Assembly: GCF_000633415.1 (NCBI RefSeq)
Contig: NZ_AYMV01000035.1
Location: 1-64,000, forward strand
DNA length: 64,000 nucleotides
Origin: Leucobacter sp. PH1c
GTDB taxonomy: Bacteria > Actinomycetota > Actinomycetes > Actinomycetales > Microbacteriaceae
Direction of reading: 5' to 3'
Made by a program: the position numbers and the translations under genes. Shown here one piece after another: positions 56,534 through 64,000 of this stretch (position 1 is the stretch's first letter; each line of letters opens with the position of its first letter). The notes under the pieces are model-generated. The model made no database searches, was not told where the DNA came from, and saw only the letters and a list, made by a program, of their open reading frames with translations.

Positions 56534-57778
56534 ATGGACCCGGCTTTGCTCGTGCTCGCCTCGACCGCACTCGGTGTGCTGGTCGGCGCTGGTACCACGG
56601 TAGCAATCGTGGGGGCGCGCCGAGCGGGGGTGCGACGAGCCGCGGAAATGCGGCCCGAACTCCCCGAGGTGGCGACCTCCATTCTCGACGAGATCGACAC
56701 GTTTGCGGTGATTCTCGACTCATCACTCGCCCCCGTGTACGCGAATCCGACGGCGCGCGAGGAGCGGCACATCGGCGACGCGGAGCTCGCCGATCCGGAC
56801 TTCCTCGGGCGCGTGCGACAGGTCATGTCGACAGGGATCCCGGACACCCACGAGCCGGATCCCAGCAACCCCGCGGACACCGTGCGGATCCACATCGTTC
56901 GCTTCCAGCGCCGCTTCGTGCTGATCCTCGCGGAGGACCAGGGCGAGGAACAGCGGGTGAACGCCATGCGCCGCGACTTCATCGCGAACGTGAGCCACGA
57001 GCTGAAGACCCCGATCGCCGCGATCGGGCTCCTCGCGGAGGCGACGCAGCAGGCCGCGGACTCCCCCGAGCTCGTGCGCGACTTCTCGAAGAGCCTCGTA
57101 AAGGAGTCCCGGCGTCTCGGGGAGCTCTCGCGCGACATCATCCAGCTGTCGGAGGCGCAGTCGGCGCTGCGGCCCGAGGACCGCGAGCCGGTGTCGCTCC
57201 GCGACCTCGTGCGGGGCGAGGTCGACTCCCACCGCGACTTCGCCGGCCAGCACGGCGTCGAGCTCGTCGTCACCGACGAGTCCTCGGCCGACGACGCGAC
57301 GATCATGGGGCGCCCCACCTCGCTCGCCTCGGCCGTCGCGAACCTGCTGTCGAACGCGATCCGGCACTCGCCCGATGGCGGCCGCGTGGGGATCGGCATG
57401 CGCTCCGACAAGAGCGGATTCACCGTGACGGTCACCGACCAGGGCGAGGGGATCGCCCCCGAGCACCTCCCCCGCATCTTCGAGCGCTTCTACCGGGTCG
57501 ACGGCGCGCGCACCCGCGGCGACGGCGGCACCGGCCTCGGCCTGAGCATCGCCAGGCACTCGATGCGCGCGCACGGCGGCGACGTCGACGTATGGTCGCA
57601 GCCGGGCGTGGGATCGAGTTTCACGCTCACGTTCCCCGTGCACGACTCCGCCAATCCTGAGAAGGGCGCGAAGCGCATGAAGAAGGCGAAGCGCGCGGCA
57701 CGCGCGGCCGCTCGCAGCGCGCAGCCCGGTCCCCCCGAAGCCCCCCAGAAGTCCGCTCCCCAGAAGGGAACCCGCTAG
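56534..57778 (+). CDS. senX3: Phosphate-sensing histidine kinase SenX3
   Basis: SenX3 senses phosphate status and phosphorylates RegX3. The 414-residue protein has one N-terminal membrane helix (about 5-25), a PAS-like domain (about 45-135), the acceptor His155 (ANVSHELKTP), and HATPase motifs NLLSNAIRHS, DQGEGI and GGTGLGLSI. The C-terminus is a long basic tail. I use the ATG at 56534 because TACGAT (56521-56526) ends seven bases before it; an ATG at 56525 is possible. It overlaps regX3 by one base. Confidence 0.95.
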   Translation: MDPALLVLASTALGVLVGAGTTVAIVGARRAGVRRAAEMRPELPEVATSILDEIDTFAVILDSSLAPVYANPTAREERHIGDAELADPDFLGRVRQVMSTGIPDTHEPDPSNPADTVRIHIVRFQRRFVLILAEDQGEEQRVNAMRRDFIANVSHELKTPIAAIGLLAEATQQAADSPELVRDFSKSLVKESRRLGELSRDIIQLSEAQSALRPEDREPVSLRDLVRGEVDSHRDFAGQHGVELVVTDESSADDATIMGRPTSLASAVANLLSNAIRHSPDGGRVGIGMRSDKSGFTVTVTDQGEGIAPEHLPRIFERFYRVDGARTRGDGGTGLGLSIARHSMRAHGGDVDVWSQPGVGSSFTLTFPVHDSANPEKGAKRMKKAKRAARAAARSAQPGPPEAPQKSAPQKGTR

Positions 57779-58470
57779 TGGCCCAGCACATCCTGCTCGT
57801 CGAGGACGAGGAATCGATCTCCCGCCCGCTCGCATTCCTGCTGGAGCGCGAGGGCTACCGGGTGACGGTCGTGGACGACGGATCGGCGGCGCTCACCGAG
57901 TTCGGCTCGGCGAACCCCGACCTCGTGCTCCTCGACCTCATGCTCCCGAGCCTCCCCGGCACCGAGGTGTGCCGCGCGATCCGGCTCACCTCGCAGGTGC
58001 CGATCATCATGCTCACCGCGAAGGACAGCGAGATCGACATTGTCGTGGGCCTCGAGCTCGGCGCCGATGACTACATCACGAAGCCGTACTCGACGCGCGA
58101 GCTGCTCGCCCGCGTGCGCGCGGCGCTCCGCCGTTCGGGCTCTGTCGAGGAGGAGCGCGAGAGCTTCGACGCCTTCGTCCTCGACGAGCACGGGATCCGC
58201 CTCGACTCCGAGCGGCACTCCGTGACCGTGCGCGGCGAGGAGATCGCCATGCCGCTCCGCGAGTTCGAACTGCTCGAGATGCTCATGCGGCACTCGGGCC
58301 GCGTGCTCACCCGCGGTCAGCTCATCGACCGCGTGTGGGGCAGCAACTACTACGGCGACACGAAGACGCTCGACGTGCACGTGAAGCGGATCCGCGCGCG
58401 CATCGAGGAGGAGGCTTCCAAGCCGAAGCTCATCTCGACCGTGCGCGGCGTGGGCTACCGCTTCGGCTGA
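57778..58470 (+). CDS. regX3: Response regulator RegX3
   Basis: RegX3 is the OmpR-type regulator of phosphate-starvation genes. The 230-residue protein has a receiver with E9/D10/E11 and D53 (LLDLMLPS), K-containing TKPYSTRE, and a winged helix (LREFELLEMLM to VRGVGYRFG). The GTG start overlaps the senX3 stop by one base (TAGTG). It probably binds the GGTGAAC array upstream of senX3 and phoU. Confidence 0.96.
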   Translation: MAQHILLVEDEESISRPLAFLLEREGYRVTVVDDGSAALTEFGSANPDLVLLDLMLPSLPGTEVCRAIRLTSQVPIIMLTAKDSEIDIVVGLELGADDYITKPYSTRELLARVRAALRRSGSVEEERESFDAFVLDEHGIRLDSERHSVTVRGEEIAMPLREFELLEMLMRHSGRVLTRGQLIDRVWGSNYYGDTKTLDVHVKRIRARIEEEASKPKLISTVRGVGYRFG

Positions 58471-58577
58471 TCCCGCCGCCACCGTTTCACGGGAAACGTC
58501 GGCGAGCCCGGCGTCCGGGTCCGTTTCGGAATCCGGTGCCGCGGTCCGGTGTCGGGGGTGCGCGCTACGCTGAGCCC

Positions 58578-60383
58578 GTGCCCGAGGACCCCGCAGCGAA
58601 CACCCCCGTGCCGTGGTGGATCCTCGGTGACGACGAGCGCGAGCCCGGCATCGTGCTCGCGACCCCGCTGCTCCGCGGCGCGAGCGGTCTCGGGGCCGGA
58701 TCGGCCGTCAACCCCGCGGCCGACGCCGCAGCGCCCCTGCGCATCGCGCTCGCCGAGCTGCCGGCGTTCGTCGCCGAGCGCGAGCGCGCCGGGCAGACGC
58801 GCTGGGTGTGGAGCGACACCGCGCACTGGTACCCCCGGTTGCTCGACGCGGGGGTGCGCGTGGCCCGCTGCCACGACCTCCGGCTCTGCCACGCGATCCT
58901 CGCCCGCTCCGAGCGCGTCGCCGACCCGGCAGAGCTCCGCGCCGCGGCCGAGTGGGACGCCGTCGCCGCGCCGCCGCCGCCACGCCCGCTCGAGTCCGAG
59001 CCGCCCGCGCTGTTCGAACTCGGCGCGGAGGCGCGCACCCCGGCGGGAACGGACGCCGTCCCCCACGACGCCACGGCCGCCCGGGCGGAGTTCCTCCGGC
59101 AGCGCGCCGCGAGTGCCGCAGCTCCCCGGCTCCGCACGCTCCTCGCCGCGGAGTCGGCAGGAGCGCTCATCGCGGTCGAGATGAGCGCGGCGGGACTGCC
59201 CTGGGACACGGCGGAGCACGAGCGCATCCTCGAGTCGCAGCTCGGCCCGCGCCCGGCCCTCGGCGCGAAGCCCGAGCGCATGCTCGCGCTCGCGGAGGAG
59301 GTGCGCGCGGCGCTCGGCGATCCCTCCGCGCACCTCGACTCGCCCCCGAAGCTCGTCCCCGCGCTGCGCCGCGCGGGGATCGACGTCGCGTCGACCTCGC
59401 AGTGGGAGCTCGCGGAGCACGAGCACCCCGCGATCCCCCCGCTCCTCGCCTACAAGAAGCTCGGCCGCCTCCTCACAGCGAACGGCTGGAGCTGGATCGA
59501 GGAGTGGGTGCGCGATGGGCGATACCGCCCCGTCTACGTGCCCGGCGGCGTGCCCACGGGACGCTGGGCGTCGAGCGGGGGCGGCGCTTTGCAGATCCCG
59601 CGCCAGCTGCGGCCGGTGCTGCGCGCCGACCCCGGCTGGCGCCTCGTCACGGCCGACGTGTCCCAGCTCGAACCGCGCGTCCTCGCGGCCACGGCGGGCG
59701 ACCGCGCGCTCGCGGCGGCGGCGCGCGGCACCGACCTGTACGCCGGGATCGTGCGCTCGGGCGCCGTGAGCACCCGCGACGAGGCGAAGTTCGCGGTGCT
59801 GGGCGCGATGTACGGCGCGACCACGGGCGAGTCCGGCCGGCTCGCCCCGCGGCTGCGCAAGAGCTACCCCCGAGCGATGGCGCTCGTCGACCGCGCCGCG
59901 TCGACGGGCGAGCAGGGCGGCCAGGTGAGCACGTTGCTCGGGCGCACCTCGCCCCGGCCCGACGCGGCCTGGGCCGACACGCAGGCACGCGCGAGCCTGC
60001 CCGGCGCCACCGCCACAGACGAGGCCCGAGCGCGGAGCAGTGCGCGCGAGTTCGGGCGGTTCACGAGGAACTTCGTGGTGCAGGGCACCGCCGCCGAGTG
60101 GGCGCTCGCGTGGCTCGCGAGCCTCCGCTCCCGGCTGGCCGCGCTCCCCGCAGCGACGACGGCGCCGCCGGCCAGCGCATCGGGGCCGCTCTTCGCCTCC
60201 CGCGCCCACCTCGTGTTCTTCCTCCACGACGAGGTGATCGTGCACACCCCGGCTGAGCACGCCGAGCTCGTCGCCGACGCCGTGCGGGCGGCCGCGGCCG
60301 ACGCCGCGCAGCTCCTCTTCCCCGGGGCGCCCGTCGACTTCCCGCTCGACCTCGCGATCGTGGAGCGCGCGTCGGCGAAGTAG
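58578..60383 (+). CDS. PolA-like DNA polymerase (actinobacterial family-A paralogue)
   Basis: This 601-residue protein matches the short actinobacterial paralogue of DNA polymerase I. The polymerase domain has motif A VTADVSQLEPRVLAAT, motif B with DEAKFAVLGAMYGATTGE and motif C HDEVIV. The N-terminal third sits where a 3'-5' exonuclease would be, but I cannot find its DEDD acidic residues. There is no 5' nuclease. Its role in repair or tolerance is unproved. TACGCT (58566-58571) ends six bases before the GTG. Confidence 0.85.
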   Translation: MPEDPAANTPVPWWILGDDEREPGIVLATPLLRGASGLGAGSAVNPAADAAAPLRIALAELPAFVAERERAGQTRWVWSDTAHWYPRLLDAGVRVARCHDLRLCHAILARSERVADPAELRAAAEWDAVAAPPPPRPLESEPPALFELGAEARTPAGTDAVPHDATAARAEFLRQRAASAAAPRLRTLLAAESAGALIAVEMSAAGLPWDTAEHERILESQLGPRPALGAKPERMLALAEEVRAALGDPSAHLDSPPKLVPALRRAGIDVASTSQWELAEHEHPAIPPLLAYKKLGRLLTANGWSWIEEWVRDGRYRPVYVPGGVPTGRWASSGGGALQIPRQLRPVLRADPGWRLVTADVSQLEPRVLAATAGDRALAAAARGTDLYAGIVRSGAVSTRDEAKFAVLGAMYGATTGESGRLAPRLRKSYPRAMALVDRAASTGEQGGQVSTLLGRTSPRPDAAWADTQARASLPGATATDEARARSSAREFGRFTRNFVVQGTAAEWALAWLASLRSRLAALPAATTAPPASASGPLFASRAHLVFFLHDEVIVHTPAEHAELVADAVRAAAADAAQLLFPGAPVDFPLDLAIVERASAK

Positions 60384-60402
60384 TCCGCCCGGAACGCGAA
60401 AA

Positions 60403-60428
60403 CGCCCCGGGGAATTCTCCCCGGGGCG
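60403..60428. terminator. Bidirectional terminator
   Basis: CGCCCCGGGGA (60403-60413) pairs with TCCCCGGGGCG (60418-60428) around ATTC, between the convergent PolA-like and LpqE-like genes. Read on the minus strand it is followed by TTTT. Confidence 0.85.
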
Positions 60429-60452
60429 CTCTCCGTCGCGCGTCTGCGCGGA

Positions 60453-61031
60453 CTACTTGTCGGTCTTCGCCTCGTCAGCGGTCTCGGCCGCCGCATCCTT
60501 CGTGGCGGTGGCGGAGTCCTTCGCGTCAGCGGTGGCCTCCTCCACGAAGTTCGCGGGGAGCACGTAGGCGCGGTACTCGGCGAGCGTGCCGTCGAGCACG
60601 GGCACCTTGTGCTCGACCTCGGCAGCGCCCGGCTGCTGGAAGTACGCGTCGATCGTCGCGCCGGGCTGCAGGCCCGGGATCGTGACGACGACCGGAGCCT
60701 CGTCGCCCTCGGGGTTGCCGAAGAGCGTGTTGCCCGTGGGGACGGTGAACTCGGCGCGCGCCTGCTGCGTGCCCTCGTTCATGAAGGTCACGGCGAGCTC
60801 CTGCTCGGCGCCCGTGAGGTTGACCGCGCCGAAGACGACGTTGAAGTTCTCACCGGTCTCATCCGCGATGAGCATGATGTTGCGTACGTCCACGCCCTCG
60901 ACGTTGACGTCGACGCCATCGCTCGGAGCGTACGGCTTCAGCGTTCCCTGGGGGGCGATCAGGCTGCATCCGGTCGCGCCGAGGGCGAGGGCCGCCGCGA
61001 TCGCGATGGACGAGGCAATCCGAATCTTCAA
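60453..61031 (-). CDS. LpqE-like lipoprotein
   Basis: The 192-residue protein has a lipobox with Cys22 (GATGCSLI) and a beta-rich domain (ADETGENFNVVFGAVNLTG), then a Lys/Glu/Ala-rich tail. Its divergent position beside carD is that of LpqE in mycobacteria. The function of LpqE is not settled. It shares a 170-base intergenic region with carD that holds a DtxR-like dyad. Confidence 0.82.
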   Translation of the reverse strand: MKIRIASSIAIAAALALGATGCSLIAPQGTLKPYAPSDGVDVNVEGVDVRNIMLIADETGENFNVVFGAVNLTGAEQELAVTFMNEGTQQARAEFTVPTGNTLFGNPEGDEAPVVVTIPGLQPGATIDAYFQQPGAAEVEHKVPVLDGTLAEYRAYVLPANFVEEATADAKDSATATKDAAAETADEAKTDK

Positions 61032-61132
61032 GGTGGTCCTCCGAGCCGTGGGTGAATCTGTGAGTGCAGCACCGCTTCATCGGCGCGCACAGTCAACTCT
61101 CATCATACTCACCCCCGCGATGGGCATGCAGC

Positions 61133-61173
61133 TTAGGTAAGCCTAACTCCGAGCGAAAGGGGTGTGGTATCCT
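61133..61173 (+). promoter_or_regulatory. Candidate DtxR/IdeR iron box and carD promoter
   Basis: TTAGG-TAAG-CCTAA (61133-61146) is a perfect inverted repeat with the core of DtxR/IdeR boxes (14 of 19 match the degenerate consensus). A TGG-TATCCT extended -10 is at 61165-61173, so the dyad covers the -35 zone of carD. Confidence 0.6.
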
Positions 61174-61201
61174 AGTGGTTGGACTGTAAAGGAGCCACTC
61201 G

Positions 61202-61687
61202 ATGCAATTTGAGGTCGGAGAGACCGTCGTCTACCCCCACCACGGCGCAGCCAAGATCATCGAGGTGAAGAAGCGCAAGCTGGGCGGCGAGGAAAAGCTT
61301 TTCCTGAAGCTGCAGGTGAACCAGGGCGATCTCACCATTGAGGTTCCCGCCGAGAACTGCGATCTCGTCGGCGTACGCGACGTGATCGACAAGGAGGGCC
61401 TCGAGCGCGTGTTCGAGGTGCTGCGCGCCCCGTTCACGGAGGAGCCCACCAACTGGTCCCGCCGGTACAAGGCCAACCTGGAGAAGCTCGCCTCGGGCGA
61501 TGTGATCAAGGTGTCCGAGGTCGTCCGCGACCTGTGGCGCCGCGACCAGGAGGTCCGCTCGCTCTCGGCCGGCGAGAAGCGCATGCTCGCGAAGGCGCGG
61601 CAGATCCTCGTCTCCGAGCTCGCGCTCGCCGAGAAGACCGACGAGGAGAAGGCCGGCGCCGTCCTCGATGAGGTGCTCGCCTCCTAG
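61202..61687 (+). CDS. carD: RNA polymerase-binding regulator CarD
   Basis: CarD binds the beta subunit and stabilises open promoter complexes, notably at rRNA promoters. The 161-residue protein has the N-terminal RNAP-interaction domain ([32 protein letters not shown]) and a helical C-terminal DNA-binding domain with [23 protein letters not shown] lies seven bases before the ATG. It ends at its own strong terminator. Confidence 0.97.
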   Translation: MQFEVGETVVYPHHGAAKIIEVKKRKLGGEEKLFLKLQVNQGDLTIEVPAENCDLVGVRDVIDKEGLERVFEVLRAPFTEEPTNWSRRYKANLEKLASGDVIKVSEVVRDLWRRDQEVRSLSAGEKRMLAKARQILVSELALAEKTDEEKAGAVLDEVLAS

Positions 61688-61708
61688 GCAAGCCACCGAC
61701 GCTGTTTC

Positions 61709-61741
61709 CGAAACGCCCCGCACCCGCTGCGGGGCGTTTCG
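61709..61741 (+). terminator. Terminator after carD
   Basis: A perfect 14-bp stem (61709-61722 with 61728-61741) with a five-base loop is followed by TTTG; ispD therefore has its own promoter. Confidence 0.88.
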
Positions 61742-61766
61742 TTTGCCCCGCGAGTACGCTGGCCCT

Positions 61767-62531
61767 ATGAGCGCGCACCACTCCGAATCTGCGACACACC
61801 CGCTTCCCGCCCTCGGCGTGATCCTCGTCGGGGCCGGGGCGGGGCGCCGCCTCGGCGCCGACATCCCGAAGGCCTTCGTGGAGCTGCGCGGACGCAGCCT
61901 GATCGAGTTCGGGATCGGCGTGGTCACGGCGCTCCCCCACCCGGGCCACCTCGTGGTCGTCGTGCCGGAATCGCGCGCGGCGCAGACCCTGCAGCTCGTC
62001 GAGGCGATCCTGCCCCGCGACTCCGACTGGGGCGTCTCCGTGGTCGCCGGCGGGCGCGAGCGCCACGAGTCGGTGCGCTTCGGGCTCGACGCCCTGCCCC
62101 CGAGCGTCGACACCGTCCTCGTCCACGACGCCGCCCGGCCGTTCGCCAGCCTGGAGCTGTTCGAGCGCGTCGCCGCGGAGGTGCGGCGCACGGGCGACTC
62201 CGTGATCCCCGCACTGCCCGTGACCGACACGCTGAAGCGGGTCGACGCGGACGGGATCGTGCACGAGACCGTCGACCGCGCCCCGCTCGTCGCCGTTCAG
62301 ACGCCGCAGGGCTTCCCACGGGAGCTGCTCGCGGCCGCGCACGCCGCCCGCGAGGAGGCTGTGGCAGAGGCGATCCCCACCGATGACGCCGAGGTGGTGC
62401 AGCGCTCGGGCGGGCGCGTGCGCACCGTGCCAGGCGAGCTGCGGGCCCACAAGCTGACCACCCCGGACGATCTGCCGATCCTCGAGCACTTCCTCGCGGC
62501 GAACGCGCTCGGACTGGAGGACGAGGCATGA
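61767..62531 (+). CDS. ispD: 2-C-methyl-D-erythritol 4-phosphate cytidylyltransferase IspD
   Basis: IspD makes CDP-methylerythritol in the MEP isoprenoid pathway. The 254-residue protein has the nucleotidyltransferase loop GVILVGAGAGRRLGADIPKA, VVAGGRERHESV, HDAARPF and QTPQGFPRELL. TACGCT (61755-61760) ends six bases before the ATG. The stop overlaps the ispF start by four bases. It lies after carD, as in many actinobacteria. Confidence 0.96.
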   Translation: MSAHHSESATHPLPALGVILVGAGAGRRLGADIPKAFVELRGRSLIEFGIGVVTALPHPGHLVVVVPESRAAQTLQLVEAILPRDSDWGVSVVAGGRERHESVRFGLDALPPSVDTVLVHDAARPFASLELFERVAAEVRRTGDSVIPALPVTDTLKRVDADGIVHETVDRAPLVAVQTPQGFPRELLAAAHAAREEAVAEAIPTDDAEVVQRSGGRVRTVPGELRAHKLTTPDDLPILEHFLAANALGLEDEA

Positions 62532-62995
62532 TCCGCGTGGGCACCGGCTTCGACGTGCACGCCTACGACGAGGCGGCACCGCTCCGCCTCGCGGGCCTCG
62601 ACTGGCCGGGCGAGCCGGGGCTGAGCGGCCACAGCGACGGCGACGCGGTCTGCCACGCCGTCGTGGACGCACTGCTCTCGGCGGCGGGGCTCGGCGATAT
62701 CGGCGGGCTCGTCGGCGTCGACGACCCGGAGACCGAGGGCGCCGCGAGTACGGGCTTCGTGCGGCTCGCGCTCGAGCGGCTCGCCGCGGCGGGCTTCGCT
62801 CCGGTCAACGTGAGCGTGCAGATCGTGGGCAATCGGCCCCGCTTCGCCGCGCGTCGGGACGAGGCGCAGCGCGCGATGAGCGAGCTCGTCGGCGCCCCCG
62901 TCTCGCTCGCCGCGACGACGACGGATCACCTGGGCTTCACGGGACGTGGCGAGGGCCTCGCCGTGATCGCGACGGCACTCATCGAGCAGCGCTAG
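62528..62995 (+). CDS. ispF: 2-C-methyl-D-erythritol 2,4-cyclodiphosphate synthase IspF
   Basis: IspF closes the cyclodiphosphate ring in the MEP pathway, with zinc. The 155-residue trimer-forming protein has GTGFDVHAY, LSGHSDGDAVCHAVVDALL (metal ligands D and H), GLGDIGG and the C-terminal GFTGRGEGLAV. It is translationally coupled to ispD. Confidence 0.97.
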   Translation: MIRVGTGFDVHAYDEAAPLRLAGLDWPGEPGLSGHSDGDAVCHAVVDALLSAAGLGDIGGLVGVDDPETEGAASTGFVRLALERLAAAGFAPVNVSVQIVGNRPRFAARRDEAQRAMSELVGAPVSLAATTTDHLGFTGRGEGLAVIATALIEQR

Positions 62996-63010
62996 CGCCC
63001 CGCCCTGAAG

Positions 63011-63073
63011 CACATCGGGTCGAGTGTGATCCGGTATCGAGTGCGAATACCGGATCACACTCGGCCCGATGTG
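63011..63073. repeat. Long intergenic hairpin, copy 2
   Basis: A 27-bp stem (63011-63037 with 63047-63073) with one G-T pair and a nine-base loop lies between convergent ispF and purM. Stem and loop lengths equal those of the element at 50816-50878, and the loop-proximal seven bases (CCGGTAT) are identical. Confidence 0.92.
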
Positions 63074-63162
63074 GGGTGCGCGGGCGGGCGCAGGCGCGGG
63101 GATGCGCGGGCCCGCGCGGGCGCAGACGTGCGGGCGCACGCACGCGCCCAGGCGCGTCCGGG

Positions 63163-64000
63163 CTAGGCCGCGTAGCCGCCCACGAGGCGCACGGCGCCGC
63201 CGTCGACGCCCTTGGCGCCCTGCTCGAAGCCCGTGAAGTCGCGCGCCGCGGTCGAGACCGTGCCAGCCACCCACGTGTCGAGCCCCTCGGCCGTGAGCGC
63301 GGCGGCGACCTGCGGCGCCTGCGCGGCCGAGACCACCGCGAACATCCCGACGCCGAGGTTCCATGCGCCCTCGAGCGACTCGAGCGAGTGGCCGCCCAGC
63401 TCGGCGAGGTGGCGGAAGACGGGCAGCGGCGACCAGCTCGCGCGGTCCACCTCGACCCAGGCGCCCTGCGGCAGCACGCGCGCGAGGTTCGCCGCGATCC
63501 CGCCGCCGGTCACGTGGCTCAGCATGTGGATGGCGCCGTCAAGCGCCGGGTCCTCGAGCACGCGCAGCAGCGGCGCCGTGTAGAGCGCGGTGGGAGTGAG
63601 CAGGGCCTCGCCGTAGCTCGCGCCGAGATCCGCGCTGTGGTCGTGGTAGCCGATCCCGCGCTCCGCGAGGATGTGGCGCACGAGCGAGAAGCCGTTGGAG
63701 TGGAGCCCGGAGGCGGCCATCGCGAGCACGACGTCGCCGTCCTGCACGCGAGTGGGCTGGAGCATCTTGTCGGCCTCGACGACGCCCGTCGCGGCCCCCG
63801 CGACGTCGTAGTCGTCCGGGCCGAGCAGGCCGGGGTGCTCGGCGGTCTCGCCGCCGACGAGCGCGGTGCCCGTGGCCGAGCAGGCCTCGGCGATCCCGCG
63901 CACGATGTCGGCGATGCGCTCCGGGACGAGCTTGCCGCACGCGATGTAGTCGGTCATGAAGAGCGGCTTCGCGCCCACCACGACGATGTCGTCGACGACC
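63163..64000 (-). CDS. purM: Phosphoribosylformylglycinamidine cyclo-ligase PurM (partial)
   Basis: PurM forms the imidazole ring of AIR in purine synthesis. The window holds the C-terminal part: PLFMTDYIACGKL, LVGGETAEHPGLL, DGDVVLAMAASGLHSNGFSLVR, HVTGGGIAANLARVLP and GVGMFAVV. The N-terminus lies beyond the window edge. The region 63074-63162 before it is a very GC-rich spacer with no gene. Confidence 0.95.
   Translation of the reverse strand, partial: VVDDIVVVGAKPLFMTDYIACGKLVPERIADIVRGIAEACSATGTALVGGETAEHPGLLGPDDYDVAGAATGVVEADKMLQPTRVQDGDVVLAMAASGLHSNGFSLVRHILAERGIGYHDHSADLGASYGEALLTPTALYTAPLLRVLEDPALDGAIHMLSHVTGGGIAANLARVLPQGAWVEVDRASWSPLPVFRHLAELGGHSLESLEGAWNLGVGMFAVVSAAQAPQVAAALTAEGLDTWVAGTVSTAARDFTGFEQGAKGVDGGAVRLVGGYAA

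Noticed and set aside
63074-63162. Very GC-rich spacer with repeated GCGGGCGC words before purM
   Set aside because: No clear unit length, open frame or stable single hairpin; composition alone explains it.

Overview
The window is a gene-dense chromosomal stretch from a high-GC actinobacterium. The gene content points to the Microbacteriaceae, and a Leucobacter-like genus is my guess rather than something the sequence proves. The markers are MtrA-MtrB-LpqB, a WhiB2-like regulator, CarD with an LpqE-like lipoprotein, SenX3-RegX3 with PhoU, a PdtaS-like kinase, a Rv3235-family protein, protein O-mannosylation genes and the DUF5719/metallopeptidase pair. I see no insertion sequence, prophage or CRISPR array, and only one tRNA. 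No stretch over 300 bases lacks a gene.

Layout. 29-4982 (minus): a surface heme-acquisition locus, with an SLH-domain protein followed by two HtaA-domain membrane-anchored proteins, behind a DtxR-type dyad. 5245-7373: MsrB, a nitroreductase-like protein, a DMT transporter and tRNA-Thr(UGU). 7410-11167 (minus): a membrane-anchored DsbA-like protein and SecA. 11325-21682: a Fur-family repressor with catalase, a Ppm1-like mannosyl donor synthase and a 2473-residue cell-wall protein. 21889-33158 (minus): hpf, comF, lpqB, mtrB, mtrA, a metallopeptidase-family protein, DUF5719, a large GT2 membrane glycosyltransferase and WhiB2, an order typical of actinobacteria. 33365-44511: translation genes on the minus strand (truB, rbfA, infB, ylxR, nusA, proS) interrupted by plus-strand genes (DUF2871, mutY, DUF805, AraC-family regulator, VOC protein). 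44561-50778: a protein O-mannosyltransferase, a PspC-type two-component system and a divergent PspC membrane operon. 50912-58470: a PdtaS-like kinase, Rv3235-family protein, RlmB, CysS, PhoU and SenX3-RegX3. 58578-64000: a PolA-like polymerase, LpqE-like lipoprotein, CarD, IspD, IspF and the C-terminal part of PurM.

How the genes work together. Several systems concern the cell envelope: SecA exports, Ppm1 and the PMT mannosylate exported proteins, and the HtaA, SLH and giant surface proteins are plausible clients. MtrAB-LpqB and the PspC two-component system monitor the envelope. Iron and oxidative stress form a second theme (Hta proteins, Fur-katA, MsrB, and two DtxR-like dyads of identical architecture, one before the SLH/Hta operon and one before carD). 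Many genes begin with a TAnnnT hexamer 6-7 bases before the start codon, the signature of leaderless mRNAs.

The least explained structures are two long intergenic hairpins (50816-50878 and 63011-63073). They have the same stem and loop lengths, related sequences, and six substitutions that are all compensated in the opposite arm. Both lie between convergent genes.
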